Shown: positions 32,859 to 43,786, counted from the first letter of the stretch. The stretch: 64,000 bases of DNA from Plesiomonas sp051652165 (GCF_051652165.1 NZ_JBOFTR010000004.1:248001-312000); one strand, 5' to 3'. Program-made: numbers and translations. Notes: generated from the letters alone by a model not told the origin.

Positions 32859-34911
32859 GTATGATGAGAGTTTAATTTCGGACTTTCGAAAAACAGATTT
32901 ACCACACTACAAGCATTACGCGTTAGACGATTCGTTTGATTTATATCGTAGTGACATAAATTTTAATGCCAAAGCGAATATTCTTAGAGCTTGTGTAATC
33001 AGTGCAGATCGTCAAATTTCTGCGCTGAGTGCTGAGGAATTGGGTAACTACATCGAAACAGGTACTTTGGATTTACTTGTTGAACAAACACTTCAACAGC
33101 AAAGTAACTTAAGTCAACAAATACATGAGTGTTTATTAGAATTTGAGCAAAAATACCCAAATAGTGATCGCAATCAAGCTCAATCTGTCACAGCAAAATC
33201 GTTGTTAGATATTGAGTGTGTGGGTGTACTTAATGGCCCTGCCGGTTGTGGTAAAACCAAAATCGCCTTGGAGTGGGCAAAATTAAGCGAAGCCAACAAA
33301 ATCATATGGATTTGCCCAAGGGTACAAGTGTGTGAAGGGCTCTATCAAGACTTAATCAGTGATGAATACTTTACTGATGGAAAAATAGAAATATGCACGG
33401 GGGAGTTTAAATACACTAATTATCAAGGGGAAAAAGTCGCGACACTACAAGGGCAAGAGTTTTCAGGTGATATTGTATTAACAACGATTGATCAGGTGGT
33501 TAATAGTATTACCACACATTCCAATGTGACCGCATTTACAGATTTTTTAAATAGTCACATAGTATTTGATGAATTTCACGAATACATACCCATGCCTGCT
33601 TTCAATTTGTTATTTGCAGAGTTAGTACAAGCTAAAAAGCTAATGGGTAGTTATGCAAATACTCTGCTTGTTTCAGCTACACCTAACTACAGCTTTATTG
33701 AGAATATTTTAGGAGTAGATAAACAGGATATTAAATCGATAAAAAGTTTTAACCAGAGTAGATATAGCATTAATTTTGAATTATTTGATGAAACACAACA
33801 AAATGAAACAAATCCCTTATTCAAGGAGCAGCCTAAAAATACCATTGTTATCAGTAATACGGCGACGCTTTCTCAGCAAGCATTTATTCTTAATCAAGAA
33901 AAAGAAAATGCGATTTTATTTCATGGAAAATTTAAAACAAAAGACAAACAAACTATTTTTAACAAAGTATATGAAAGCTTTAAGGAAGATGGAACGAAAG
34001 AGTTTGATGTGTTACGAAGTGGGCCCATTGTGCAAGCTGCTCTAAATATCACATGTAAACAAATGATCAGTGAATTTACACTGGCAGAAAATTTTTTACA
34101 GCGTCTTGGCCGGCTAGATCGATTTGGGAAAAGTCAGGCAGTAAACCTATATACGGTAGCTGTGCCAAGTGTTATTCCAAAATCGAATGGTAAGGTTACA
34201 TGTAATTGTGCGCGTTTTTTAAATAGCAACAATAGCTATCGAGGTGCTTATGCATGGTATGAGTTTCTTCAAAGTACTTTAACAGACCAATCATTATCAA
34301 TTAATGCTATTTACGAGCTTTATAAACAGTTTTATGCGACAAACCAAGGTCGAGAAGCCGTTGAACAAGACCTAATTTCGGCATTAAAAGAAAGCGTTAA
34401 AGTTATCTCAGCAAAAGTGCATGATCCTATCCGATTTATTAAAAAGCAAAAATCCAGTGACAAAAAAAGACTCAAAAAATCCTCATTACGAGGGGATAGT
34501 CGTTTTGTCCAGATGGTTGTTATGAACATCACAAGCTTTGATAACTACACTATTACCAATGATTACGCGATTGATTGGCAAGAAACTGATAGCGATTTCT
34601 CAAATTGCTATACCGAATCACTTAATTTATTACGTGCCTCAGGTATTATTGATTATGTTGCTAAAAAGCATAGCAGGATTGATGAAGAAACCCCTATTGA
34701 AAAAATACCTGCAAAAAGTATGGCTTTACGAAAGCAAGTGCTCGAAGGTGCAGCTATAGAGCCACAATACCCTATTTATTTAAGTTATACACCATCAGAT
34801 TTATCAAACAAGCTAGGCGAAAATGAGGGAGATGAATCATTTATTTATTATTTAAAAGGCACTAAGCAAGTGATTGGTGCCATGTCATTGAATAAAGTTA
34901 TTCAATCATAA
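32824..34911 (+). CDS. cas2-3: Cas2-3 C-terminal part (Cas3 superfamily-2 helicase), other side of the frameshift
   Basis: Continues the preceding frame after the A7 tract. Helicase motifs in order: Walker A LNGPAGCGKTKIALEWAK, DEFHEY (DExH, motif II), LLVSATPNYSF (motif III), and RLGRLDRFG (motif VI), then the C-terminal accessory region. It would unwind and feed target DNA to the HD nuclease. The apparent TTG start at 32824 has no convincing ribosome binding site and sits inside the coding sequence of the upstream half, so independent translation is doubtful. cas7fv follows after 19 bases with its own AAAGGAAG site. Confidence 0.85.
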   Translation: MSLQILKKCSIKYDESLISDFRKTDLPHYKHYALDDSFDLYRSDINFNAKANILRACVISADRQISALSAEELGNYIETGTLDLLVEQTLQQQSNLSQQIHECLLEFEQKYPNSDRNQAQSVTAKSLLDIECVGVLNGPAGCGKTKIALEWAKLSEANKIIWICPRVQVCEGLYQDLISDEYFTDGKIEICTGEFKYTNYQGEKVATLQGQEFSGDIVLTTIDQVVNSITTHSNVTAFTDFLNSHIVFDEFHEYIPMPAFNLLFAELVQAKKLMGSYANTLLVSATPNYSFIENILGVDKQDIKSIKSFNQSRYSINFELFDETQQNETNPLFKEQPKNTIVISNTATLSQQAFILNQEKENAILFHGKFKTKDKQTIFNKVYESFKEDGTKEFDVLRSGPIVQAALNITCKQMISEFTLAENFLQRLGRLDRFGKSQAVNLYTVAVPSVIPKSNGKVTCNCARFLNSNNSYRGAYAWYEFLQSTLTDQSLSINAIYELYKQFYATNQGREAVEQDLISALKESVKVISAKVHDPIRFIKKQKSSDKKRLKKSSLRGDSRFVQMVVMNITSFDNYTITNDYAIDWQETDSDFSNCYTESLNLLRASGIIDYVAKKHSRIDEETPIEKIPAKSMALRKQVLEGAAIEPQYPIYLSYTPSDLSNKLGENEGDESFIYYLKGTKQVIGAMSLNKVIQS

Positions 34912-34930
34912 ATTTCAAAAGGAAGAACAC

Positions 34931-35887
34931 ATGGAAAAAGTAACAGGAATTAAAAGTATCGATTTTAAAATTATCGCTTTAGGTCATGGTGTAGTGAACT
35001 GGAATGGGCCGACAACTCTATCAGGTGATGACGGAAAAGAAGTGAATAATCATACGTTACCTAAATTGCGTGGCTACTCTAACTTAATAGGTAAAGTGAA
35101 AGAAGAAACAGGTTATAAGTACAAAAAGCAAGCAACAGATATTGACTTCAAAGAAACACCTTTATATATAAGCCAAAATTGTATCCGTCATCATTTATTT
35201 AGATCGCAGGCATTCGATATTCACTATGCGAATAAATCGAAATTAGATAACCTAACAAAAGTATTGGCATCAGTTACTGGTTTGGTGCGGGGGTATGTTG
35301 TACCTAATAGCCAAAATAAACGCACAAGCCCGTTGTTGATAGAGGATTTTGTAGACCAATTAGGTAATGGTAACTTTGAGCAGTTTGGTCAAGCAGGTGA
35401 GCGAGATAATTCATCATTTTTCTCAAAAACCACATTTGGTGACACTAAGTACATCTCTTACGGTTCAATTAGTATTGAGCAATTGCAATTTATTTCGCTT
35501 GATAAGAAATTTGATCGCGAAGCAATGCAAATTAAAGAAGGTCAAGGTGAGGAAGTTGCAAAGGCAGTAGAAGATTTCCTTCAGAAATTAGACTGCTCAT
35601 TGTCACCAAAAGCTAATTTTCACACAAACTATGTTCGAAAAGGAACTATTTTTGATGAAGGTGAAAATGGCATTTTACTTAACCAAGATGCTATGAAAGT
35701 ACTAATACAATTTACCTTAAACTTAATTGCTGAGTTATCAATTCGCCAAGCAAAATCTTACATGTATGTTGATGAGTTAGTTGTTGACTATAACGAAAGT
35801 AATAAAATGATGCGTATAAAACGTGATGAAAGTGAAATTAACTCACAACCGCAAAAAGAGTTTGCAATTTACTTTGAAGCCAAGTAG
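34931..35887 (+). CDS. cas7fv: Cas7fv, backbone subunit of type I-F2 Cascade
   Basis: 318 aa. The N terminus MEKVTGIKSIDFKI then ALGHGVVNWNGPT and the blocks ISQNCIRHHLFRSQAFD, GLVRGYVVP and ISYGSISIEQLQFIS match, from memory, the Cas7fv protein of Shewanella putrefaciens CN-32, which multimerises along crRNA. It is shorter and distinct from canonical Csy3 of type I-F1. It follows cas2-3 directly where a canonical I-F1 operon would carry the Cas8f (Csy1) gene: no large-subunit gene is present. Subtype identification is strong. Confidence 0.92.
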   Translation: MEKVTGIKSIDFKIIALGHGVVNWNGPTTLSGDDGKEVNNHTLPKLRGYSNLIGKVKEETGYKYKKQATDIDFKETPLYISQNCIRHHLFRSQAFDIHYANKSKLDNLTKVLASVTGLVRGYVVPNSQNKRTSPLLIEDFVDQLGNGNFEQFGQAGERDNSSFFSKTTFGDTKYISYGSISIEQLQFISLDKKFDREAMQIKEGQGEEVAKAVEDFLQKLDCSLSPKANFHTNYVRKGTIFDEGENGILLNQDAMKVLIQFTLNLIAELSIRQAKSYMYVDELVVDYNESNKMMRIKRDESEINSQPQKEFAIYFEAK

Positions 35888-35895
35888 AGGTGGTT

Positions 35896-36915
35896 ATGAA
35901 AATAACTATAGAATATGAATCTAGTTGGCGGAACTCTTTTCTTGAGGGTTGTAATAATGAACCGTTACCAAAGCAAAATGATGGCGGAAATTATCGAAAG
36001 TTTATTGCTTCTATGACGAACCTAAAAAAGCCTGAAAACTTTATTCAACGTGAAGTTACACTAGATACTGTGATGGGGATACTAAATCGTTTGATTGGCG
36101 ATCAACGAAAACTTTATCAATCAAGAAGTAGTGAAAACTACTTCTTTGGAGATATTGAGCCATTGGTAAAATTCATAGATAAGCCTTCGGTAATTAATTC
36201 TGAGTTGACCTACATAAGGAATATTACAGGCAGTGAAGATCAAAACTCCTTTACGGGTATGATCAAAGTAAATGCCCCTATTTTTACCGCTGAGTACGCA
36301 CAGTGTTTTTGGGGTGTTTTGTCGCTAGATATTACAGAGTTGGTGAGCTTTATCTTGGAACAAGATGTTACTTTGAACCAAATTTCGATTGATCCGTTGA
36401 CCTTGCTCGCAAGGTTAGAAGAGATAAATAAACAAAAGCCACTTGAAAAAGAAGGTGACTTAGATGTTGCCTATCAATATCTAGCGGATAAGTTTGAGAA
36501 GTTTAAAGGCATAAATAATAAAGGGCTAGTGCTACCAATTAGTATGTATTGTTCAGCACTCTATTTACAGCTTGAAAGGCTTAGTGGCAAATATGATATG
36601 AGTAGTGCGAGGACGAAAGCCGGTGGTATAGGTGGGATCTCTAATAATGGCTTCACAAAAAAAGATTTTATGGCACGCTATACGACAGGTGAAAAGAAAA
36701 AAATATGGGGAAATCCATATATTAGAGAGGAATTTATTAAAGGTGTAGGTAAAACAAAGCAGTTAATGACTAAAGCTTCTGGTCAACTATTTATTGAAAT
36801 AGATATATCCAAGGAGAAAGCAAAAGAGTTGGCTCAATTAATTGAAAATGCTGGGGTTTCCTCATTCTATTTAGGAAAAAAAGGGCTTGCATACGTGAAT
36901 AACATACGGATATAG
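35896..36915 (+). CDS. cas5fv: Cas5fv, type I-F2 Cascade subunit
   Basis: 339 aa, starting at ATG 35896 (AGAGG five bases upstream; a GTG at 35890 only adds two residues). It begins MKITIEYESSWRNSFL and matches the Cas5fv position and length in I-F2 operons, where this protein caps the crRNA 5' end and has an enlarged region that takes over PAM and DNA-strand contacts normally made by Cas8f. KAGGIGGISNNGFTKKDFMARYTTG is a conserved-looking Gly-rich stretch in the middle. Identified by order, size and general appearance. Confidence 0.85.
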   Translation: MKITIEYESSWRNSFLEGCNNEPLPKQNDGGNYRKFIASMTNLKKPENFIQREVTLDTVMGILNRLIGDQRKLYQSRSSENYFFGDIEPLVKFIDKPSVINSELTYIRNITGSEDQNSFTGMIKVNAPIFTAEYAQCFWGVLSLDITELVSFILEQDVTLNQISIDPLTLLARLEEINKQKPLEKEGDLDVAYQYLADKFEKFKGINNKGLVLPISMYCSALYLQLERLSGKYDMSSARTKAGGIGGISNNGFTKKDFMARYTTGEKKKIWGNPYIREEFIKGVGKTKQLMTKASGQLFIEIDISKEKAKELAQLIENAGVSSFYLGKKGLAYVNNIRI

Positions 36916-36923
36916 GAGGAGGC

Positions 36924-37475
36924 GTGGATAGTTATATAGAAATCATGATAAAACCAGATGCAGAAATGCGTGAAAATGTTTTATTGAATAAGGTTTATGC
37001 CAAGTTACATAAAGCGTTAGTTACTCTTAAGTCTGATAGCATCGGAATAAGCTTTCCAAAATTCCAAGTTTTATTAGGTCGAGTTATTCGCATACACAGC
37101 AATAGTTCAATGCTTTATAACTTGTCTGCTCTGAATTGGTTGGACGGATTAGTTGGTTATTGCCAAGTCAGCGAGATTCATATGGTTCCTGTAGCATGTG
37201 AATATCGAACAATCTCACGTGTTCAAAGTACTATGACACAATCTAAATTAAAGCGTCTAATTAAGCGTGGTTCTATTAGCGATGCAGATGTGAAAATTTA
37301 CAAAGCTAAAATGTTTACCAAGGGGTTAGACAACCCCTATTTGGAGTTAGAAAGTGGCTCAAATGGACATAAGCATCGGAGATACCTAAGCTTTGGTGAA
37401 ATAAAAAAAGAGGCTGTAAACGGTACTTTTGACCAATTTGGTTTAAGCAAAACAGCTACGGTGCCTTGGTTTTAA
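36924..37475 (+). CDS. cas6f: Cas6f (Csy4), crRNA endoribonuclease
   Basis: 183 aa. Aligns along its length with Pseudomonas Csy4: catalytic His29 falls exactly at position 29 in KLHKAL, the arginine-rich helix contains QSKLKRLIKRGSIS, the serine near residue 148 lies in ESGSNG, and the C terminus FGLSKTATVPWF is the Csy4 signature. It cuts the repeat RNA at the 3' foot of the CTGCC/GGCAG hairpin. GTG start with a strong AGGAGGAGG. Last gene before the array. Confidence 0.95.
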   Translation: MDSYIEIMIKPDAEMRENVLLNKVYAKLHKALVTLKSDSIGISFPKFQVLLGRVIRIHSNSSMLYNLSALNWLDGLVGYCQVSEIHMVPVACEYRTISRVQSTMTQSKLKRLIKRGSISDADVKIYKAKMFTKGLDNPYLELESGSNGHKHRRYLSFGEIKKEAVNGTFDQFGLSKTATVPWF

Positions 37476-37524
37476 TGCAGTGAAGCGAAGGGTGGCCTTC
37501 GTTAAATTTACTTTTTTAGCCAAC

Positions 37525-37551
37525 AAAGGGTATTTTTTTACCCTTTATTTT
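37525..37551 (+). terminator. terminator of the cas operon
   Basis: 8-bp perfect stem (AAAGGGTA at 37525-37532, TACCCTTT at 37539-37546), loop of T, then ATTTTTTAT. Placed 50 bases after the cas6f stop. Confidence 0.7.
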
Positions 37552-37670
37552 TTATCTTTAAAAATATCATTTAAATACAATAGGTTGCAACTAGTGGTTT
37601 TTAATAAGGTAAAAATGCGTTTTTTATCCTAACTGTCTGTTGTAACTTATTTTAATTGATTTATTCTATT
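37552..37670 (+). promoter_or_regulatory. CRISPR leader
   Basis: Very AT-rich stretch of about 120 bases between the cas-operon terminator and the first repeat. The degenerate last repeat lies at the far end, so this side is the leader and new spacers enter here. Array transcription should start in it. Confidence 0.75.
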
Positions 37671-40600
37671 GTTCACTGCCGCATAGGCAGCTTAGAAACT
37701 TTGCCTATACCCTTGATTGCTGCGGTATTGGTTCACTGCCGCATAGGCAGCTTAGAAACAGTTGTGTGACACCAAGCTGCGCCATCAGTTGTTCACTGCC
37801 GCATAGGCAGCTTAGAAATTTCAGCACCTTTACGTGAGTCGTGGCCTCGTGTTCACTGCCGCATAGGCAGCTTAGAAATGGTTCGGTCGTCGCAATTAGC
37901 TTACGAATGAGTTCACTGCCGCATAGGCAGCTTAGAAAGTTTTTACCAGTGTCGCTGCCAGTCGTGGGTTGTTCACTGCCGCATAGGCAGCTTAGAAAAT
38001 ATGGCGGTTTTTTTATACCCACAGCAAGCGGTTCACTGCCGCATAGGCAGCTTAGAAAAACCGACGGTAGTGCGGGCTGACGCTGATGTTGTTCACTGCC
38101 GCATAGGCAGCTTAGAAATTTAGCGAACAGCATGAGTAAACTTTCAAATTGTTCACTGCCGCATAGGCAGCTTAGAAATTGCCATAACTCACCCGCGAAA
38201 ATCAGCAAACGTTCACTGCCGCATAGGCAGCTTAGAAAAACAGCAAGCTTATTGAACGCTAGGGATGAGCGTTCACTGCCGCATAGGCAGCTTAGAAAAT
38301 GAACATGCTCAGTTATATCAGTTCCAGCGCGTTCACTGCCGCATAGGCAGCTTAGAAAGCTATATAAAGCGCCGCTACCAGCGCCAATTCGTTCACTGCC
38401 GCATAGGCAGCTTAGAAAATCGGTTAGTTAGCGCAAAATATTCAGGAACTGTTCACTGCCGCATAGGCAGCTTAGAAAAACGTTCAGTTGGAAAATTGTG
38501 GACGGTGACAGTTCACTGCCGCATAGGCAGCTTAGAAAATTTGAGTGACTTGTGCAGTAAAATCATTTCGGTTCACTGCCGCATAGGCAGCTTAGAAAGG
38601 TAATAAGTTGGATATCAAAGTACGTTTCCAGTTCACTGCCGCATAGGCAGCTTAGAAAGTAACACTTTGGCGCGGTCGTATTGTCGCGTAGTTCACTGCC
38701 GCATAGGCAGCTTAGAAATTAAATCTGTTCGAGTCGTACCGCTGCATTGAGTTCACTGCCGCATAGGCAGCTTAGAAAACCAAGATCTTTAGTCATCCAC
38801 GGATATGATAGTTCACTGCCGCATAGGCAGCTTAGAAAACTCCGCCCACATTTCAGCCGCGAAAATATCCGTTCACTGCCGCATAGGCAGCTTAGAAAAT
38901 AGCGGCCAACAATTTGTGCTTTACGCGGTTGTTCACTGCCGCATAGGCAGCTTAGAAAGTACATTAAGAACCCTCCCGTGGCGTTAAGTAGTTCACTGCC
39001 GCATAGGCAGCTTAGAAATCAATAACAACTGGTTTTTTCACATACTTAGCGTTCACTGCCGCATAGGCAGCTTAGAAAAAGCGGTAATGGTAATATTACT
39101 CCACATTAAGGTTCACTGCCGCATAGGCAGCTTAGAAATAATTTTTTCACTTCATTAGACATCATCACCCGTTCACTGCCGCATAGGCAGCTTAGAAATC
39201 TTTCGCTGGCGTAACTGACATCATTGATCGGTTCACTGCCGCATAGGCAGCTTAGAAACATCATTCTAAGCGAAATTTTAACGGCCTCTTGTTCACTGCC
39301 GCATAGGCAGCTTAGAAAACCAATCCGATCTAATTCACGGTTTAACGCTAGTTCACTGCCGCATAGGCAGCTTAGAAAAATATCCCAGTCGAACAACGGG
39401 AACGCTTGCAGTTCACTGCCGCATAGGCAGCTTAGAAAACACCAGCGCGGCGGAAATTCTTTGCGGTAATGTTCACTGCCGCATAGGCAGCTTAGAAAGT
39501 GGGTTGACTGGTTTGACCGGATGTCATGCAGTTCACTGCCGCATAGGCAGCTTAGAAAATAGGCAGCAAGCGTTTTACACGGAAGGGTTAGTTCACTGCC
39601 GCATAGGCAGCTTAGAAAACGCTGCGTTTGATGTGGCGATTAACTCGGCTGTTCACTGCCGCATAGGCAGCTTAGAAATTCTGATTATTCTTTTCTCTCC
39701 AAGAGTACTTGTTCACTGCCGCATAGGCAGCTTAGAAAATTTTGATCTACCAGTTGCGCTAACGTAATTAGTTCACTGCCGCATAGGCAGCTTAGAAACA
39801 TCAATGACGATATGGTCAATAGGTATTTTTGTTCACTGCCGCATAGGCAGCTTAGAAATGTTGCAGCCCGCCCTGAGTGTAAGTGCACTCGTTCACTGCC
39901 GCATAGGCAGCTTAGAAATCAATGCAGCAACAGGCTCAAGCTTCCGTGATGTTCACTGCCGCATAGGCAGCTTAGAAAAATCGCGTTAAACGCATTCAGC
40001 CGTGCATTACGTTCACTGCCGCATAGGCAGCTTAGAAAAACCAAACTACGTCAAACCCCGCCGGGTCAAGGTTCACTGCCGCATAGGCAGCTTAGAAAAT
40101 TCGTGACGTAGCCGGACACCATTTTCGGATGTTCACTGCCGCATAGGCAGCTTAGAAAGAAACACGGTCGAGCACTACGTTACAGTTGTTGTTCACTGCC
40201 GCATAGGCAGCTTAGAAATCAAATTAACTCGCCGTGGATTTGCACGCTCAGTTCACTGCCGCATAGGCAGCTTAGAAAGCGAGACTGTGCATAAGGTAGC
40301 TCACCAAGAAGTTCACTGCCGCATAGGCAGCTTAGAAATATCAAAAAAGGCTAAATCAATCCATGAAAAAGTTCACTGCCGCATAGGCAGCTTAGAAAAA
40401 CTGATAGCATTTTATTGATGGCTGATATGGGTTCACTGCCGCATAGGCAGCTTAGAAAATTTGAACGTTTTGTAGAAAGGCTTTTTGAGTGTTCACTGCC
40501 GCATAGGCAGCTTAGAAAAGTAACGTGATAAACCACAACATGTGGCAGACGTTCACTGCCGCATAGGCAGCTTAGAAAAGCATTACGGTTTTACCTCTGT

Positions 40601-42618
40601 GCCACTACCCGTTCACTGCCGCATAGGCAGCTTAGAAATGAAATCACAACCCCTGATAAACGGTTTCACGGTTCACTGCCGCATAGGCAGCTTAGAAATT
40701 CAATCGCTTCCCAGTCCAAATCGCCCTCCAGTTCACTGCCGCATAGGCAGCTTAGAAAACATCATTGACTGCCTTGATGGCTTTCGCCGTGTTCACTGCC
40801 GCATAGGCAGCTTAGAAAATAACTTCTCCTTTCCTTATCAAATACAAACAGTTCACTGCCGCATAGGCAGCTTAGAAAGTTATCCACTCTCCGATAAATG
40901 ACCGGTTTACGTTCACTGCCGCATAGGCAGCTTAGAAAGGTTGCTGATGTTCAGGTGAACGGAGATATCAGTTCACTGCCGCATAGGCAGCTTAGAAAAT
41001 TCACGGTGATAAATGGGCGCGTTATCGAAAGTTCACTGCCGCATAGGCAGCTTAGAAATTACTACTCACTCAGCGTTACGCCATCAATGAGTTCACTGCC
41101 GCATAGGCAGCTTAGAAAGAAGGGGATCGGAAAGAAGCCAGCCGCAAGCAGTTCACTGCCGCATAGGCAGCTTAGAAATTCACCCATGATTTTCTCACGC
41201 AGCATTTTAGGTTCACTGCCGCATAGGCAGCTTAGAAATAGAAAATATCGGAGGCTGTGCAGAGCTTGATGTTCACTGCCGCATAGGCAGCTTAGAAATG
41301 ATGTTTTAACTCTGGAAATTCCAGCAGCCTGTTCACTGCCGCATAGGCAGCTTAGAAATTACTCGTGTTGATGTTGCCTATGATGACTTTGTTCACTGCC
41401 GCATAGGCAGCTTAGAAAAACACAATACACAAAGTCATTAATTACTGTGAGTTCACTGCCGCATAGGCAGCTTAGAAATAGCAATGCTTCCTTTGGGTTC
41501 AAATTTGCTTGTTCACTGCCGCATAGGCAGCTTAGAAAAAATCCTGAGTAACTAAAACAATTTGCTGAGTGTTCACTGCCGCATAGGCAGCTTAGAAATT
41601 ATTCTTTTGCGCGTGTTATTTACACTGTAAGTTCACTGCCGCATAGGCAGCTTAGAAATATGATGGTAATACTAGGTGTGTAATTACTGGGTTCACTGCC
41701 GCATAGGCAGCTTAGAAAACCCCAGCGTGGGGAAAGGTCGATGCAACATAGTTCACTGCCGCATAGGCAGCTTAGAAAACGCCCAGATTAGTTTTAACCT
41801 CAACCGTACTGTTCACTGCCGCATAGGCAGCTTAGAAATTGATAAATTGCATCCTCATCACCAACAACAGGTTCACTGCCGCATAGGCAGCTTAGAAATT
41901 CCAGCCATACGCCCGTTGTAAAAGTCACGGGTTCACTGCCGCATAGGCAGCTTAGAAAAGACAGCAGGCGGTCTTTTAGAACTGTTTGCAGTTCACTGCC
42001 GCATAGGCAGCTTAGAAACAGTGCCAGAAGAGTTAACAGCCGAGGTAGCCGTTCACTGCCGCATAGGCAGCTTAGAAATCCAAATTCCTTGCCCTCCTTG
42101 TTGATACCAGGTTCACTGCCGCATAGGCAGCTTAGAAATCCTGCTGAGACTTCTCGGTTTTGATGTGAAAGTTCACTGCCGCATAGGCAGCTTAGAAATG
42201 GGGTAAAGCCGACGCCGAGGAAGCAAGTGAGTTCACTGCCGCATAGGCAGCTTAGAAATGATGGAAAACAGCTCGGTGTTGATGATGCAGGTTCACTGCC
42301 GCATAGGCAGCTTAGAAAACTGCATGACCGTATACGCGAGTTCGGTATACGTTCACTGCCGCATAGGCAGCTTAGAAAATCAATTATTTCTATTTTCCCG
42401 TTACAAGTTGGTTCACTGCCGCATAGGCAGCTTAGAAAACACGAATGTTTCGCGAATTAGAGAAGTATAAGTTCACTGCCGCATAGGCAGCTTAGAAATT
42501 CGTTTTCGAAATCATTTTGCTGCACCAGATGTTCACTGCCGCATAGGCAGCTTAGAAAGCAGTTGCCGCAAGATAGAGATGAAAAAAACAGTTCACTGCC
42601 GCATAGGTAGCTTAGAAA
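37671..42618 (+). CRISPR. type I-F CRISPR array, 83 repeats and 82 spacers
   Basis: 28-bp repeats start at 37671 and recur every 60 bases without exception up to 42591, giving 83 repeats and 82 spacers, all 32 bases long. Each repeat starts GTTCACTGCC, holds the hairpin CTGCC-GCATA-GGCAG and ends CTTAGAAA, the I-F form cut by Cas6f. All repeats look identical except the last (42591-42618), which has a C-to-T change at position 17 and marks the distal end. No duplicated spacers were noticed by eye. Apparent ORFs inside (repeating VHCRIGSLE, SLPHRQLR or FLSCLCGSE) are products of the 60-bp period and are not genes. Confidence 0.99.
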
Positions 42619-42744
42619 ATCAGCATCGGGTATAGGCTCTTATCCCAAAGCTTTACTGTTACACAAGCAATGCCATGAATAAAAAATAGACAGAGATAAA
42701 TATCTTGCCACTTAAGAAGTAAATGGCAAGATATTAAAGACAGT

Positions 42745-43410
42745 TTAGAAAAGGCTTGCACAAATATTAATAGATAACCCAAGAATGGTCATATTAAATA
42801 AAAACGAAATGACTGACTGCAATAGCACCACTTTACGCATCTCTTGAGAGGCAACGCAGACATCCGCAGTTTGAGATGCCACAGCAATGGTAAATGAGAA
42901 ATAGAGAAAATCCCAATATGAGGGGGTATCAATTTTATCAGGAAATAAAAGAGAGGGCTCGTCTGACTGCTGCTCACCATAATAAAAAATATGCGCATAG
43001 TGCATAGTAAAAGCCATAGGCAAAAGTGCCCACGAAGCAAATAAAGTCATTGCTGACATAGTCAGATGTATTATTTTTTGTTGTCCAGCAAGTTGCCCTG
43101 CGGTTGCCAATTCTAGTAATAAAACTAATGTACTAAACAAACAGCCACATACAACAAATAATATGACCATTTTGGCACTTTCATCTTCACCTTTAGTGAC
43201 TTCTCGAATTTTTGATATAGGCGTTGTTCTTACTTTTCCAAATAAAAAAAGAATATAAAAGTAGGCAAACACATCCCATGAGATCATTAATTTAGCAAAA
43301 GGTCTCATTGAATGCGGCAACATAATAAAAGCCATACATGCTGAAAGAATGGCAAAAATAAAACGAGGCCTAACGTATAAATAATTGGATAAAAATGCTT
43401 TGAATGTCAT
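42745..43410 (-). CDS. DUF1345 family membrane protein
   Basis: 221 aa, about five to six transmembrane helices, with the DUF1345 hallmark YWDFLYFSFTIAVASQTADV near residue 165. Function unknown; predicted inner membrane. It lies on the opposite strand to the CRISPR array, starting an accessory stretch with low G+C. No neighbour gives a clue to its role. Confidence 0.8.
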   Translation of the reverse strand: MTFKAFLSNYLYVRPRFIFAILSACMAFIMLPHSMRPFAKLMISWDVFAYFYILFLFGKVRTTPISKIREVTKGEDESAKMVILFVVCGCLFSTLVLLLELATAGQLAGQQKIIHLTMSAMTLFASWALLPMAFTMHYAHIFYYGEQQSDEPSLLFPDKIDTPSYWDFLYFSFTIAVASQTADVCVASQEMRKVVLLQSVISFLFNMTILGLSINICASLF

Positions 43411-43444
43411 TAATCCACCTGGTTATTTTAAGCGTTTTATATAA

Positions 43445-43786
43445 TTAATGATCAACTAAGTTTGTTTTACTTAACTCGTTCACAAACTCTCTTTTGATTG
43501 TTGTTTCAGTGATGTAAAAGACGCTAACATCATTATTATTAATGATAAATGCTGCCCTGAAGTCATTTTTACCAACAACAACTTTATATTCAAGTATCGT
43601 TATCCCATGGCGTTTTAGCTTGTATGCAGGTTTTATTTTATGGGGTTTAGTATGAAGAATGTTTGGTAACTCATTGTAAAAGTTTAGTTTTATTAGCTCT
43701 TCAAGTGTTGCATGTTTTTTGAAAAAACTAAGAATATTGTTATTTTCATCTATAGTAACATTATTTGTTTCTGAAAAAAGGTTCAT
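43445..43786 (-). CDS. hypothetical protein, weakly RelE-like
   Basis: 113 aa, Lys/Asn-rich. The C-terminal half (YKLKRHGITILEYKVVVGKNDFRAAFII followed by a short strand and a Lys/Arg-Glu-Phe segment) has the order of beta strands and charged residues seen in RelE/HigB-type toxins, but no decisive motif, and no small DNA-binding antitoxin gene is next to it. The ATG is preceded by AGGAAATAAAAA. Probably a real gene by its own ribosome binding site; function open. Confidence 0.55.
   Translation of the reverse strand: MNLFSETNNVTIDENNNILSFFKKHATLEELIKLNFYNELPNILHTKPHKIKPAYKLKRHGITILEYKVVVGKNDFRAAFIINNNDVSVFYITETTIKREFVNELSKTNLVDH

Noticed and set aside
30970..37475. CRISPR-associated transposon (type I-F3, Tn7-like)
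   Set aside because: I-F3 systems lack Cas1 and Cas2-3 and carry tniQ, tnsA, tnsB and tnsC. Here cas1 and cas2-3 are present and no tns genes were found.
30970..37475. Missing cas8f hidden in another frame
   Set aside because: The cas genes are separated by only 8-19 bases or overlap, so there is no room for a large-subunit gene between cas2-3 and cas7fv or elsewhere in the operon.
37705..42470. Many open reading frames inside the CRISPR array on both strands
   Set aside because: The 60-bp period is a multiple of three, so any frame without a stop in the repeat stays open. They encode only repeats such as VHCRIGSLE or FLSCLCGSE plus spacer residues.
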